A DNA stretch of 64,000 nucleotides, taken from Lachnospiraceae bacterium (GTDB lineage Bacteria > Bacillota > Clostridia > Lachnospirales > Lachnospiraceae). The notes beneath the pieces were generated by a model, which worked only from the letters and a program-made list of their open reading frames with translations, was not told where the DNA came from and did no database searches. Both the position numbers and the translations under genes were made by a program. Shown in pieces: positions 25,672 through 33,556 of the stretch (within the stretch, counting starts at the first letter, position 1; the number at the start of each line of letters is the position of its first letter). The stretch lies in the NCBI GenBank assembly GCA_910576335.1, contig CAJTIU010000010.1:62001-126000 (forward strand), in the 5' to 3' direction.

Positions 25672-26601
25672 ATGAAAGTATATGAAAGAATTACAGATCT
25701 GATCGGTGGGACTCCGCTTTTGAAGCTCACGAATTATATTGCGGGAGAGAAGCTGGATGCCGAGATTTACGGAAAGCTGGAGTATTTTAACCCCGCCGGG
25801 AGTGTCAAGGATCGGATTGCAAAAGCCATGATTGACGAAGCGGAAGAAAAAGGAATTCTAAAGCCGGGCTCTGTGATTATTGAGCCGACCAGCGGAAACA
25901 CGGGAATCGGTCTCGCATCAGTGGCGGCTGCAAGAGGGTACCGGATCATTCTCACCATGCCGGAGACTATGAGTATTGAAAGACGCAACCTGTTAAAAGC
26001 ATATGGCGCAGAGCTAGTGCTTACAGACGGAACAAAGGGAATGAAGGGAGCGATTGCCAGGGCACAGGAACTTGCAGACGAGACGACGGACAGCTTTATC
26101 CCAAGCCAGTTTACCAATGCGGCAAACCCTGCGACCCACAGGAGTACGACAGGTCCGGAGATTTGGGAGGATACAGACGGAAAGGTGGATATTTTTGTGG
26201 CAGGTGTAGGTACAGGCGGCACAGTATCCGGTGTAGGCGAATATCTGAAGAGCCAGAACCCGGAGGTGAAGGTCGTAGCTGTAGAGCCTGCAGGTTCCCC
26301 GGTTCTTTCAAAAGGGACCCCGGGGCCTCACAAGATCCAGGGGATCGGCGCCGGATTTGTACCGGACACATTGAACACCAGCGTTTATGACGAGGTGATT
26401 GCTGTAAAGAATGAGGATGCATTTGAAACCGGAAGGGCTCTTGCCAGAAAGGAAGGGGTTCTTGTAGGAATTTCCTCAGGAGCCGCGGTATATGCGGCAT
26501 CAGAGCTTGCAAAGCGGCCGGAAAATAAAGGAAAGATTATCGTGGCACTTCTTCCGGATACGGGAGAGAGGTATCTGTCCACACCGATGTTTGACGAATA
26601 A
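25672..26601 (+). CDS. cysK: cysteine synthase (O-acetylserine sulfhydrylase)
   Basis: 309 residues, normal for CysK. PLP-binding Lys46 in NPAGSVKDR, the substrate loop [10 protein letters not shown], the phosphate-binding [10 protein letters not shown] and the C-terminal SSGAAVYA are all present. Cytoplasmic enzyme making L-cysteine from O-acetylserine and sulfide. ATG 25672 follows GAAGGGAG. No cysE or sulfate genes are nearby. The stop codon's last base is the first base of a perfect 50-bp palindrome that separates it from the convergent Rrf2 regulator gene; Rrf2/CymR-type proteins often control cysteine genes, so a regulatory link is plausible but unproven. Confidence 0.96.
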   Translation: MKVYERITDLIGGTPLLKLTNYIAGEKLDAEIYGKLEYFNPAGSVKDRIAKAMIDEAEEKGILKPGSVIIEPTSGNTGIGLASVAAARGYRIILTMPETMSIERRNLLKAYGAELVLTDGTKGMKGAIARAQELADETTDSFIPSQFTNAANPATHRSTTGPEIWEDTDGKVDIFVAGVGTGGTVSGVGEYLKSQNPEVKVVAVEPAGSPVLSKGTPGPHKIQGIGAGFVPDTLNTSVYDEVIAVKNEDAFETGRALARKEGVLVGISSGAAVYAASELAKRPENKGKIIVALLPDTGERYLSTPMFDE

Positions 26602-26650
26602 TGCAGTTGGGGACGGGGCATTTTTAAAAATGCCCCGTCCCCAACTGCAT
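26601..26650. repeat. GGGGACGGGG palindrome, copy 2 (50 bp, perfect)
   Basis: The longest copy: 25-base arms without a loop, starting ATGCAGTTGGGGACGGGGCA. It fills the whole space between the cysK stop and the stop of the convergent Rrf2 gene, so it can serve both as terminator. Confidence 0.92.
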
Positions 26651-27088
26651 TCAGATCATATAATCATACATATACCGCTCTTTTTGCTGCTCCATGATAT
26701 CCTGCAGTGTTATCCCGTCCAGATATTCATTGATAACCCGGGTGAGACCCTGCCATACAGGAAGCATGGGGCACTCTGTGCTGCGGTCGCACTCTATGGG
26801 ATCCTGTTCTGCGCATGCAACAGGAGACAGGTTTCCCTCTGTCAGTCTTAAGACATCTCCGACTGTATATTTATCAGGCGTTTTTGCAAGCTGGTAGCCG
26901 CCCTGGGAGCCCCGGTTTGTTTTCAGAAATCCGGTTTTATTAAATACCGGGATAATCTGTTCCAGATATTTTTTTGAAATATTCTGCCGCTTCGCAATAT
27001 CCTTAAGGGCAATATAGCCGCAGTTCTGATGTTCTGCAAGGTCTAAAAGCATCCGGAGGGCATAGCGGCCTTTTGTTGAAATTTTCAT
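26651..27088 (-). CDS. Rrf2-family transcriptional regulator (IscR/CymR type)
   Basis: 145 residues. Winged-helix N-terminus (MKISTKGRYALRMLLDLAEH, recognition helix near ISKKYLEQIIPVF, wing RGSQGGYQLAK). The region CAEQDPIEC-DRSTEC gives three cysteines in a C-x7-C-x5-C arrangement, which resembles the Fe-S ligand cluster of IscR more than the cysteine-poor CymR, so it may sense iron-sulfur status or redox. ATG 27088 has GAGGTG upstream. It is divergent from the ferredoxin oxidoreductase operon, whose promoter it could control, and convergent with cysK. No iscS/iscU genes follow in this window. Confidence 0.9.
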   Translation of the reverse strand: MKISTKGRYALRMLLDLAEHQNCGYIALKDIAKRQNISKKYLEQIIPVFNKTGFLKTNRGSQGGYQLAKTPDKYTVGDVLRLTEGNLSPVACAEQDPIECDRSTECPMLPVWQGLTRVINEYLDGITLQDIMEQQKERYMYDYMI

Positions 27089-27165
27089 ATGGAATCACCT
27101 CTGTAGCTTGATAGTACTGTCTTTTGACACTTGTATCATACCATGTATTGGGTGGCCTTTCAAGG

Positions 27166-27203
27166 TTGGGGACGGGGCAAAATTAAAAATGCCCCGTCCC
27201 CAA
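27166..27203. repeat. GGGGACGGGG palindrome, copy 3 (38 bp)
   Basis: Arms TTGGGGACGGGGCA and complement around a 10-base AT-rich centre. Unlike the others it is in a divergent promoter region (between the Rrf2 gene and the oxidoreductase operon), so a terminator role is unlikely here. Confidence 0.88.
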
Positions 27204-27250
27204 TTGTAGGCTATAGGCCCTTCCTATAACCTACTATACCTATATGATAT

Positions 27251-27279
27251 TGGACAATTGATAAATGTTGGTGTATGAT
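27251..27279 (+). promoter_or_regulatory. probable promoter of the 2-oxoacid oxidoreductase operon
   Basis: TGGACA (27251-27256), 17-base spacer, TATGAT (27274-27279), 30 bases before the first gene. The preceding AACCTACTATACCTATATG contains short repeated CCTA/TATA units that might bind the divergent Rrf2 regulator. Confidence 0.55.
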
Positions 27280-27308
27280 ATAGCACAGGAAGAAGGAGGA
27301 GGAATAAC

Positions 27309-27845
27309 ATGACAGAGATTATATGGCATGGAAGGGGCGGACAGGGTGCGTTTACTGCTGCGAAGCTTTTAGGGGCAGCATTCATCCTGGCGGATGAGAA
27401 TCATTTTGCATTAGCTTTTCCGTCTTTCGGGCCAGAGAGAAGGGGAGCTCCCATAAGGGCATTTACGAAGCTCTGCGGGGGGGCGGTTGGAAACAGGAGT
27501 GAGGTGGAGCAGGCGGACTATAGTATTTTTCTTGACGATACTCTGTTTACAGAGACTGCATATGAGGAGTTAAAGCCAGGTGGAAGAATTCTGCTGAATA
27601 CAAAGCAGGAAGTGAAGGATACAAAAGTGACGGCACTGGACGGAGACGGACTGGCAAGAGAGATCTTAGGTCTTCCTATTACAAATACGGTGATGCTAGG
27701 TGCTTTTACGGCGCTTTTTCCTGATATTTCACTGGAGGACGCAGAAGCGGCAGTCCGTCAGTATATGCCGGAGAGGCTTTGGATGAAAAATATTGCGGCA
27801 ATGAAAAAAGCGGCGGAGACAGTCAGGAAGGGGGCCATATCATGA
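27309..27845 (+). CDS. 2-oxoacid:ferredoxin oxidoreductase, gamma subunit
   Basis: 178 residues. The N-terminal WHGRGGQGAFTAAKLLG and SFGPERRGAPIRAF are the standard PorG/VorC signatures. This subunit forms part of the CoA-site domain in four-subunit oxidoreductases that oxidise 2-oxoacids to acyl-CoA and CO2 while reducing ferredoxin, in the cytoplasm. It leads an operon of gamma, delta, alpha and beta subunits followed by a CoA ligase and an aminotransferase. ATG 27309 follows AGAAGGAGGAGG. The downstream delta gene overlaps by four bases. Confidence 0.93.
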   Translation: MTEIIWHGRGGQGAFTAAKLLGAAFILADENHFALAFPSFGPERRGAPIRAFTKLCGGAVGNRSEVEQADYSIFLDDTLFTETAYEELKPGGRILLNTKQEVKDTKVTALDGDGLAREILGLPITNTVMLGAFTALFPDISLEDAEAAVRQYMPERLWMKNIAAMKKAAETVRKGAIS

Positions 27846-28132
27846 AACCGTATTTAAGAGACCGGATTCCGGAGACGCTGGCGGAGCTTCCGGATGCAAC
27901 GGCTTATGAAGCCGGGTATCTTGTGACAAAGAATGCCGGCTGGCGCAGCAGCCGTCCGGTTATCCACCAGGAAACATGCAGGGGATGCCTTAAGTGCTAC
28001 CTTTACTGCCCGGAGGGTGTGATCTTTCAGGATGGCGGAAAGGTGAAGATCAATTATGATTTCTGTAAGGGCTGCGGCATTTGCAGAAAAATATGCCGTT
28101 TTGGAGCCATTGAAATGGAGGAGGAAAAATAA
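27842..28132 (+). CDS. 2-oxoacid:ferredoxin oxidoreductase, delta (2x[4Fe-4S] ferredoxin) subunit
   Basis: 96 residues from ATG 27842 overlapping the gamma stop (ATGA), with AGGAAGGGGG upstream. Two Cys clusters are visible, CRGCLKCYLYCP and CKGCGICRKICR, each ligating a [4Fe-4S] centre that relays electrons from the TPP site to external ferredoxin. The N-terminal half (NAGWRSSRPV) matches PorD-type subunits. Stop overlaps the alpha-subunit start (TAATG). Confidence 0.94.
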   Translation: MKPYLRDRIPETLAELPDATAYEAGYLVTKNAGWRSSRPVIHQETCRGCLKCYLYCPEGVIFQDGGKVKINYDFCKGCGICRKICRFGAIEMEEEK

Positions 28133-29304
28133 TGGCAAGAAAATTTTTATCAGGAAATGAGGCATTTGCAGAAGGAATCCGGCTGGCAGGGCCGCGGGTG
28201 ATTTCAGCCTATCCCATTACGCCGCAGACTATTGTGGTGGAGCGGCTTTCTGAGATGGTGGAGGAGGGGAGCCTTTCCGCGGAGTTTATCCATGTGGAAT
28301 CTGAGCATTCGGCGCTCTCCTGCGCCATCGGGGCATCGGCAGTGGGAGCCCGGGCATTTACCGCCACTTCCTCACAGGGACTTCTCTATATGGCGGAATG
28401 TCTTACCTATGCTTCTGGCGGAAGATTTCCCATTGTGATGATGAATGCTAATCGTTCCACAGCGCTTCCATGGAATATTTACGGGGATCAGAGGGATTCT
28501 ATTTCCCTTTTAGACTCAGGGTGGATCCAGTGCTATGTGGAGAATGCCCAGGAGGCTCTGGATCTTGCGCTTATGAGCTACTATATTGCAGAAAAGAAGG
28601 AGGTTTCCACTCCTTTTATGGTAAATCTCGACGGGTTTGTCCTTACCCACACCTATGAGGTGACAGATGTCCCGGAAAAAGAACAGGCAGATGCATTTCT
28701 TCCGGGTTATGAGACGGAAAATAAGCTGGATCCTGACCATCCAAGGAATCTTGGATTCTCCGTGGGGCCGGAGCATAATATAGCTTTCAAATATAAAGAA
28801 CATCTTGGAATTCTGCATGCAAAAGAAGCAGTCAGGGAAGCAGAAGAGCGTTTTGCGCAGATTTTCGGGAGACAGTATACCGGCCTTGTGGAAGCTTACC
28901 GGACGGAGGATGCAAGCTTTGTCCTTATTACCCTTGGCAGTATTGCAGGACTTGTGCGGGAGACGGTAGACCGGCTCCGGGAGAGAGGGGAAAAGGTGGG
29001 CCTTCTAAGGATCCGGTACCCGAGACCCTTCCCCAATAAGGAGATTGCGGAGGTTCTTGGGAATGTGAGGGCTGCTGCAGTCCTTGAGAAGGATATCTCT
29101 TTTGGAAATGAGGGAACGGTCTTTTCTAATGTGAATTCCGCTCTGCATAAGGCAGGAATTCCGGTACCGGTTTCCGGCTATATCGGCGGACTGGGAGGGA
29201 GAAATATTTCCAGTGAGGAGATTGAAGGAATTTTTGCAGACCTGAAGTCAGAAAAGAGAAAGACCATGTTTCTTGGATTAGGAGGTGAGGGGGAATGGGT
29301 ATAA
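28132..29304 (+). CDS. 2-oxoacid:ferredoxin oxidoreductase, alpha subunit
   Basis: 390 residues. Pyrimidine-binding TPP domain with ISAYPITPQT and the VESEHSA active-site segment, then GARAFTATSSQGL, and a C-terminal domain with VRYPRPFP-like residues (LRIRYPRPFP). The combination is typical of PorA/VorB proteins. In gut Clostridia related enzymes convert branched-chain or aromatic 2-oxoacids as well as pyruvate; the presence of a dedicated aminotransferase and CoA ligase in the same operon favours an amino-acid-derived substrate over pyruvate. Overlaps the beta gene by ten bases. Confidence 0.93.
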   Translation: MARKFLSGNEAFAEGIRLAGPRVISAYPITPQTIVVERLSEMVEEGSLSAEFIHVESEHSALSCAIGASAVGARAFTATSSQGLLYMAECLTYASGGRFPIVMMNANRSTALPWNIYGDQRDSISLLDSGWIQCYVENAQEALDLALMSYYIAEKKEVSTPFMVNLDGFVLTHTYEVTDVPEKEQADAFLPGYETENKLDPDHPRNLGFSVGPEHNIAFKYKEHLGILHAKEAVREAEERFAQIFGRQYTGLVEAYRTEDASFVLITLGSIAGLVRETVDRLRERGEKVGLLRIRYPRPFPNKEIAEVLGNVRAAAVLEKDISFGNEGTVFSNVNSALHKAGIPVPVSGYIGGLGGRNISSEEIEGIFADLKSEKRKTMFLGLGGEGEWV

Positions 29305-30194
29305 ATGTGAAAACACTGTGTAAGGATGAGTTTTTCTACGGGCATAAGGCCTGTGCCGGATGCGGCGGAAGCCTTGCCGTCCGGATTGCCCTGAAGGTGT
29401 TGGGGGAACGTTCCTTTGCGGTGCTTCCGGCAGGCTGTATGTCGGCAGTGGGTTTTAATTTTCCCCAGCTCTGTTTTGGCAATAATGCAGTGATCTCTAC
29501 CTTTGCGGGAACCGCTTCCATGCTGACAGGAATCGAGGCAGGGCTTAGGGCACAGGGAATTAGGGATTTCCAGGCAGTGGGGTTTGCGGGAGACGGGGGA
29601 ACGGCGGACATCGGCCTCCAGGCACTATCCGGCGCCATAGACCGGAACGATGACATCCTGTACATATGCTATGATAACGAGGCTTACATGAATACCGGGA
29701 TTCAGAAAAGCTCCCTGACGCCTTTTGGAGCAAGGACCACGACCACTCCGGCAGGGAAGAATATCCGGGGCAATTTAAGACCTAAGAAAAATATGTTTGA
29801 GATTGTGGCTGCCCATGGGATTCCTTATGCGGCAACGGCCAGCATCGGAGATCTGAATGATTTTATGGAAAAGGTGGAAAAGGCATCCAGGATAAAGGGA
29901 ACAAAATATATTCATGTGATCGCGCCCTGTCCCACTGGCTGGGGAATTGCCCCGGATGAAACGGTGGAGGTCGCAAAGGAGGCCCTGGACTGCGGGCTGT
30001 GGTATCTTGCAGAATACGAGGAAGGCTCCGGGATGACGCTGAATTACCGGCCTGGGACATTTGCCAGTGTGGAACACTATCTGAAGCGGCAGGGGCGTTT
30101 CCGGCATCTTACCGGGGACGATATAGATATAATTAACCATTCACGGGATGTGAAATGGAAACTAATTGAAAAGAATTTAGGAGTGATAAAATGA
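29295..30194 (+). CDS. 2-oxoacid:ferredoxin oxidoreductase, beta (TPP-binding) subunit
   Basis: 299 residues. CAGCGGSLAVRIALK near the N-terminus supplies two Cys of the proximal [4Fe-4S] cluster, with another in PAGCMSAVG and one near CPTGW; the TPP pyrophosphate/Mg motif is FAGDGGTADIGLQA followed by YDNEAYMNTG. These are PorB-type features including the YMNTG loop of pyruvate/valerate oxidoreductases. ATG 29295 lies within the end of the alpha gene after GGAGGTGAGG. The next gene (CoA ligase) overlaps its stop by four bases. Confidence 0.93.
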   Translation: MGINVKTLCKDEFFYGHKACAGCGGSLAVRIALKVLGERSFAVLPAGCMSAVGFNFPQLCFGNNAVISTFAGTASMLTGIEAGLRAQGIRDFQAVGFAGDGGTADIGLQALSGAIDRNDDILYICYDNEAYMNTGIQKSSLTPFGARTTTTPAGKNIRGNLRPKKNMFEIVAAHGIPYAATASIGDLNDFMEKVEKASRIKGTKYIHVIAPCPTGWGIAPDETVEVAKEALDCGLWYLAEYEEGSGMTLNYRPGTFASVEHYLKRQGRFRHLTGDDIDIINHSRDVKWKLIEKNLGVIK

Positions 30195-31531
30195 GCAGAG
30201 ATCTTACAAGCAAGTACTGGGACGAGGAACTGGAGACACTTCCGAGAGAAGAGCTGGAAAAACGCCAGCTCGCGGATTTAAAAGAGATTGTAAAGTTTGC
30301 CTATGACAATGCGCCTTATTATAAGCGTTCCTTTGATGAGGCGGGCGTGAAGCCAGAGGATATCCAGACCCTTGCGGATATTCAGAAGTTTCCTTTTATA
30401 GACAAAAAAACCCAACGGGATACCCAGGGGAAAGGCTCCTTTCTGGGAGAGCTGGCCGCTGTGCCGGAGGAGGATGTGGTGTTTATCTCTACGTCCTCAG
30501 GCTCCACGGGCGTGCCTACTATGAGTCCTTTTACGAAGAAGGATTTTGATGAATTTCAGGATACCGAGAGCCGATGGTTCTGGCAGGTGGGGATGCGCCC
30601 CAGTGACCGGTATGTGCATGCGCTGAATTTTTCTCTGTATGTGGGCGGGCCGGACGTAATCGGCGCCCAGAATCTGGGGGCATTATGTATCTGGGGCGGC
30701 ACACTGCCCAGTGAACGGCTTTTGTTTGTTCTGAAAACCTATCAGCCGACTGTAATATGGACCAGCCCCTCCTATGCATGGCAGCTGGGGGAGAAGGCAT
30801 TAAAGAGCGGGATTGACCCGAAAAAGGACTTGAATATCAAGACCATTATTGTGGCCGGTGAGCTTGGAGGCTCCATTGACGCAACCAGGAAGGCGATTGA
30901 AGATCTGTGGGGCGCACAGGTGTATGATTTCTACGGGCTTTCGGACATCTTCGGAGCCTGTGCGGCAATGTGCGAGGCGAAGGACGGGCTGCACATTGCG
31001 GAGAACCATATTCTCGTGGAAACGGTTGACATCCATACAGGGGAGGTTCTCAGGCCAGGAGAAGTGGGCGAGCTGGTATTTACCACACTGCGCAAGCATG
31101 CAAGGCCGCTGATCCGTTTCCGGACCGGGGACATTGGCTGGATTGACAATACTCCCTGCTCCTGCGGACGGACCCATGGCAGGATTCATATAAGCGGGCG
31201 GAAAGATGATATGTTCATTGTCTCTGCTGTCAATGTGTTCCCAAGTGATATTGAAGCAGTGGTCAGGGAGCTTCCCGGCATAACAGGCGAATATCTGATC
31301 CGTGTGTTCGAGAAGGGTTTTACATGCAAATATTCGGTGGAGATTGAGAAAAACGGGGATAATCCGAAGACAGATGAAGAGGTGTCCGCTGAGGTTTCGG
31401 GAGCTTTAAAGGCCCGCATCGGGGTAAAGCCCTACGAGGTAACGGTACATCCGGACGGAGGACTTGATACCCGCTCCGAACACAAATCCAGGCGGATTAT
31501 TGATGAGCGGAAACTGGATTACAGTATATAA
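30191..31531 (+). CDS. phenylacetate-CoA ligase (PaaK)-like AMP-forming enzyme
   Basis: 446 residues, PaaK-sized. Landmarks: KYWDEELETLPREELEKRQ at the start, APYYKRSFDEAG, the P-loop-like SSGSTGVPTMSPFT, DFYGLSDIFG, and FRTGDIG with the C-terminal lysine region HKSRRI. The family joins aryl or acyl acids to CoA through an adenylate. In an operon with a 2-oxoacid oxidoreductase and an aminotransferase it may either activate arylacetates or run in reverse to recover ATP from acyl-CoA, as proposed for related fermentative archaea and bacteria. The specific acid is not predictable. ATG 30191 overlaps the beta-subunit stop. Confidence 0.9.
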   Translation: MSRDLTSKYWDEELETLPREELEKRQLADLKEIVKFAYDNAPYYKRSFDEAGVKPEDIQTLADIQKFPFIDKKTQRDTQGKGSFLGELAAVPEEDVVFISTSSGSTGVPTMSPFTKKDFDEFQDTESRWFWQVGMRPSDRYVHALNFSLYVGGPDVIGAQNLGALCIWGGTLPSERLLFVLKTYQPTVIWTSPSYAWQLGEKALKSGIDPKKDLNIKTIIVAGELGGSIDATRKAIEDLWGAQVYDFYGLSDIFGACAAMCEAKDGLHIAENHILVETVDIHTGEVLRPGEVGELVFTTLRKHARPLIRFRTGDIGWIDNTPCSCGRTHGRIHISGRKDDMFIVSAVNVFPSDIEAVVRELPGITGEYLIRVFEKGFTCKYSVEIEKNGDNPKTDEEVSAEVSGALKARIGVKPYEVTVHPDGGLDTRSEHKSRRIIDERKLDYSI

Positions 31532-31561
31532 GAGAAAAGAGAACAGGGAGGAGGCAGAAAT

Positions 31562-32725
31562 ATGCCGCAGCTTTCAAAACGTACAGAAACATTTACAGAT
31601 TCCGTGATCCGGAGAATGACTAGAGTATCCCTGCAATATGGTGCAGTGAATTTATCCCAGGGGTTTCCGGATTTCGATCCGCCGGAGGAGATCTTAACAC
31701 GGCTTAAGGAAGTGGCAGGGGAAGATTTCCATCAGTATTCCATCACATGGGGAGCGCAGAATTTCCGGGAAGCGCTCTCAGAGAAGCAGTCCCCTCTGAT
31801 GGGGCGGGAAATCGACCCGGACACAGAGATTGTAGTGACCTGCGGGAGTACAGAGGCCATGATGGCTGCCATGATGACTGTGGCGAATCCGGGAGATAAG
31901 GTGATTGTATTTTCCCCCTTTTATGAAAACTATGGCGCGGACACGATTCTCTCAGGGGCAGAGCCCATCTATGTTCCTCTGCATCCCCCGGAATTCCGGT
32001 TTGATGTGGAGGAGCTGGAAGCAGCATTTAAGCAGCATCCCAAGGCGCTGATTCTCTGCAATCCTTCCAATCCCTGCGGAAAGGTGTTTACTTTAGAAGA
32101 GCTGAATGTGATTGCGGGATTTGCGCAGAAGTATGATACTTTTGTGATCACGGATGAGGTGTATGAGCATATTGTATATGAGCCTTACCAGCATATTTAT
32201 TTTGCATCCCTTCCCGGTATGTGGGAGCGGACTATATCCTGCTCGTCTCTGTCGAAGACCTATTCCATTACCGGCTGGCGGCTTGGATATATCATCGGAC
32301 CGGCTCCTGTCATAGAAGCAGCGAAGAAGGTGCATGACTTCCTGACCGTGGGCGCGGCGGCTCCCCTTCAGGAAGCGGCAGTTACGGGGCTTAAGTTCGG
32401 GGCAGAATATTACCAGTGGCTTAAGGAGAAGTATACTGGAAAGCGCGACCTGTTTTTAAAGGGGCTGGATGACATTGGAATTGTTCATACAGTGCCCCAG
32501 GGAGCTTACTATGTTCTTCTTGATATTTCAAAATTTGGCTATGAGAGCGACCTGGCATTCTGCGAGGATCTGGCAAAAAATGCAGGAGTGGGCGCGGTTC
32601 CGGGCTCCAGCTTTTTCAGGGAACCGGTCAGGCATCTGATCCGGATGCATTTCGCGAAGAAGGATGAGACCCTTTATGAGGCGCTCGGGCGGCTTCGGAG
32701 TTACTGGCCAGGGCTCAATGACTAA
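31562..32725 (+). CDS. PLP-dependent class I/II aminotransferase
   Basis: 387 residues. N-terminal arm (NLSQGFPDFDPPEEIL), pyridine-stacking Tyr segment, the NPSNPCGK phosphate region, ITDEVYEH with the PLP Asp, the Schiff-base Lys in SSLSKTYSITGWRLGY and a C-terminal Arg in HLIRMHFA. This is the fold type I aspartate/kynurenine/aromatic aminotransferase group. As last gene of the operon (30 bp after the CoA ligase, RBS GGGAGGAGG) it probably supplies the 2-oxoacid for the oxidoreductase by deaminating an aromatic or branched-chain amino acid. A terminator follows at 32823. Confidence 0.92.
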   Translation: MPQLSKRTETFTDSVIRRMTRVSLQYGAVNLSQGFPDFDPPEEILTRLKEVAGEDFHQYSITWGAQNFREALSEKQSPLMGREIDPDTEIVVTCGSTEAMMAAMMTVANPGDKVIVFSPFYENYGADTILSGAEPIYVPLHPPEFRFDVEELEAAFKQHPKALILCNPSNPCGKVFTLEELNVIAGFAQKYDTFVITDEVYEHIVYEPYQHIYFASLPGMWERTISCSSLSKTYSITGWRLGYIIGPAPVIEAAKKVHDFLTVGAAAPLQEAAVTGLKFGAEYYQWLKEKYTGKRDLFLKGLDDIGIVHTVPQGAYYVLLDISKFGYESDLAFCEDLAKNAGVGAVPGSSFFREPVRHLIRMHFAKKDETLYEALGRLRSYWPGLND

Positions 32726-32822
32726 AATTACTGTTGAATTTTTATTAAATATTATGAACCAGGAAAGTATCCACTTCAAAGTGGATGCCCACCGAAATGG
32801 TTTAGATGTCTTTACAGACACC

Positions 32823-32857
32823 GCCTATCCCGTGTGCAGAGGATAGGCATTTTTTAT
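32823..32857 (+). terminator. intrinsic terminator of the oxidoreductase-aminotransferase operon
   Basis: Stem GCCTATCC/GGATAGGC with a 10-base loop followed by ATTTTTTATT. Confidence 0.85.
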
Positions 32858-32933
32858 TTCTTCTTATAAATGACATTATGCGTCTGCCTGAGGACTTATA
32901 ATATGAGGAAAAGAGTATGGAAAGGAAAGGCTT

Positions 32934-33206
32934 ATGGGAAGGATAGAAGAGATTTACCGGAACATACAGGAAACAGATGATGTGATAAGGAAGAGGAGAG
33001 AGGTAGAGCTGTTGATTGAGGAATTACTGGGAGGGAAAAGACAGGAAAATACAAAAGATGAAGATATGACAGATTATGAGAAGAACAGGGATAGATTTTA
33101 TGAGGTTGCAGTTGCAGCGGAGAAAAATGGGTTCATCCTGGGATTTCAATATGCTGTACAGCTGATGAAAGAATGCCTGGAAGAAAGTTTGCAAAATCCC
33201 AGGTGA
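32934..33206 (+). CDS. small helical protein, unknown
   Basis: 90 residues from ATG 32934 after AAAGGAAAGG, with a TATAAT at 32897-32902 nearby. All-helical prediction by eye: an amphipathic N-terminal helix pair, a charged linker and a C-terminal ENGFILGFQYAVQLMKECL. The last part resembles small Firmicutes proteins of the DUF6809 type, where a conserved GF-x-LG stretch closes the protein, but this is a weak resemblance. Flanked by terminators on both sides, so it is a single-gene unit. No function proposed. Confidence 0.65.
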   Translation: MGRIEEIYRNIQETDDVIRKRREVELLIEELLGGKRQENTKDEDMTDYEKNRDRFYEVAVAAEKNGFILGFQYAVQLMKECLEESLQNPR

Positions 33207-33243
33207 AAATAGAGATCAGTTTTGAGATGATCTCTATTTCTTA
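33207..33243 (+). terminator. hairpin terminator
   Basis: 12-bp stem AAATAGAGATCA/TGATCTCTATTT with 9-base loop, followed by CTTATTATT, immediately after the small protein gene. Confidence 0.75.
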
Positions 33244-33270
33244 TTATTAGGATTATCAAAATAACTTTCT

Positions 33271-33552
33271 ATGATAGAATGTATAAGGGAACGACGCTCA
33301 GGCGGAAGAGAAAGGATTTTGTCTATTTATTCCAGACTGATGCAGGGGCAGGTGATTCATAAAGCGAAGGAAAGCTCGGCATATGGTGTTACGGACCGGA
33401 CGATTCAGAGAGATATTTCTGACATCCAGTGTTTCCTGCATAATCAGAAAAATGACACAGGAGACGAAAAGGTCATAATTTTTGACCGGATTGCCGGAGG
33501 ATACCGAATTGAGACAAAGGAAAAGAACAAACTGGAACGAGGCTACAAGTAG
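33271..33552 (+). CDS. stand-alone HTH domain protein (WYL-regulator N-terminus, probably truncated)
   Basis: 93 residues. ERILSIYSRLMQGQVIHKAK and YGVTDRTIQRDISDIQCFL form the winged-HTH that begins YafY/WYL-type transcription factors, followed by FDRIAGGYRIE. In full-length members a WYL ligand-binding domain of about 200 residues follows; here the frame stops and a different protein begins five bases later. It is therefore either a truncated regulator or a minimal DNA-binding protein now controlling the membrane protein downstream. No strong ribosome binding site is visible upstream of ATG 33271. Confidence 0.7.
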   Translation: MIECIRERRSGGRERILSIYSRLMQGQVIHKAKESSAYGVTDRTIQRDISDIQCFLHNQKNDTGDEKVIIFDRIAGGYRIETKEKNKLERGYK

Positions 33553-33556
33553 AGCG

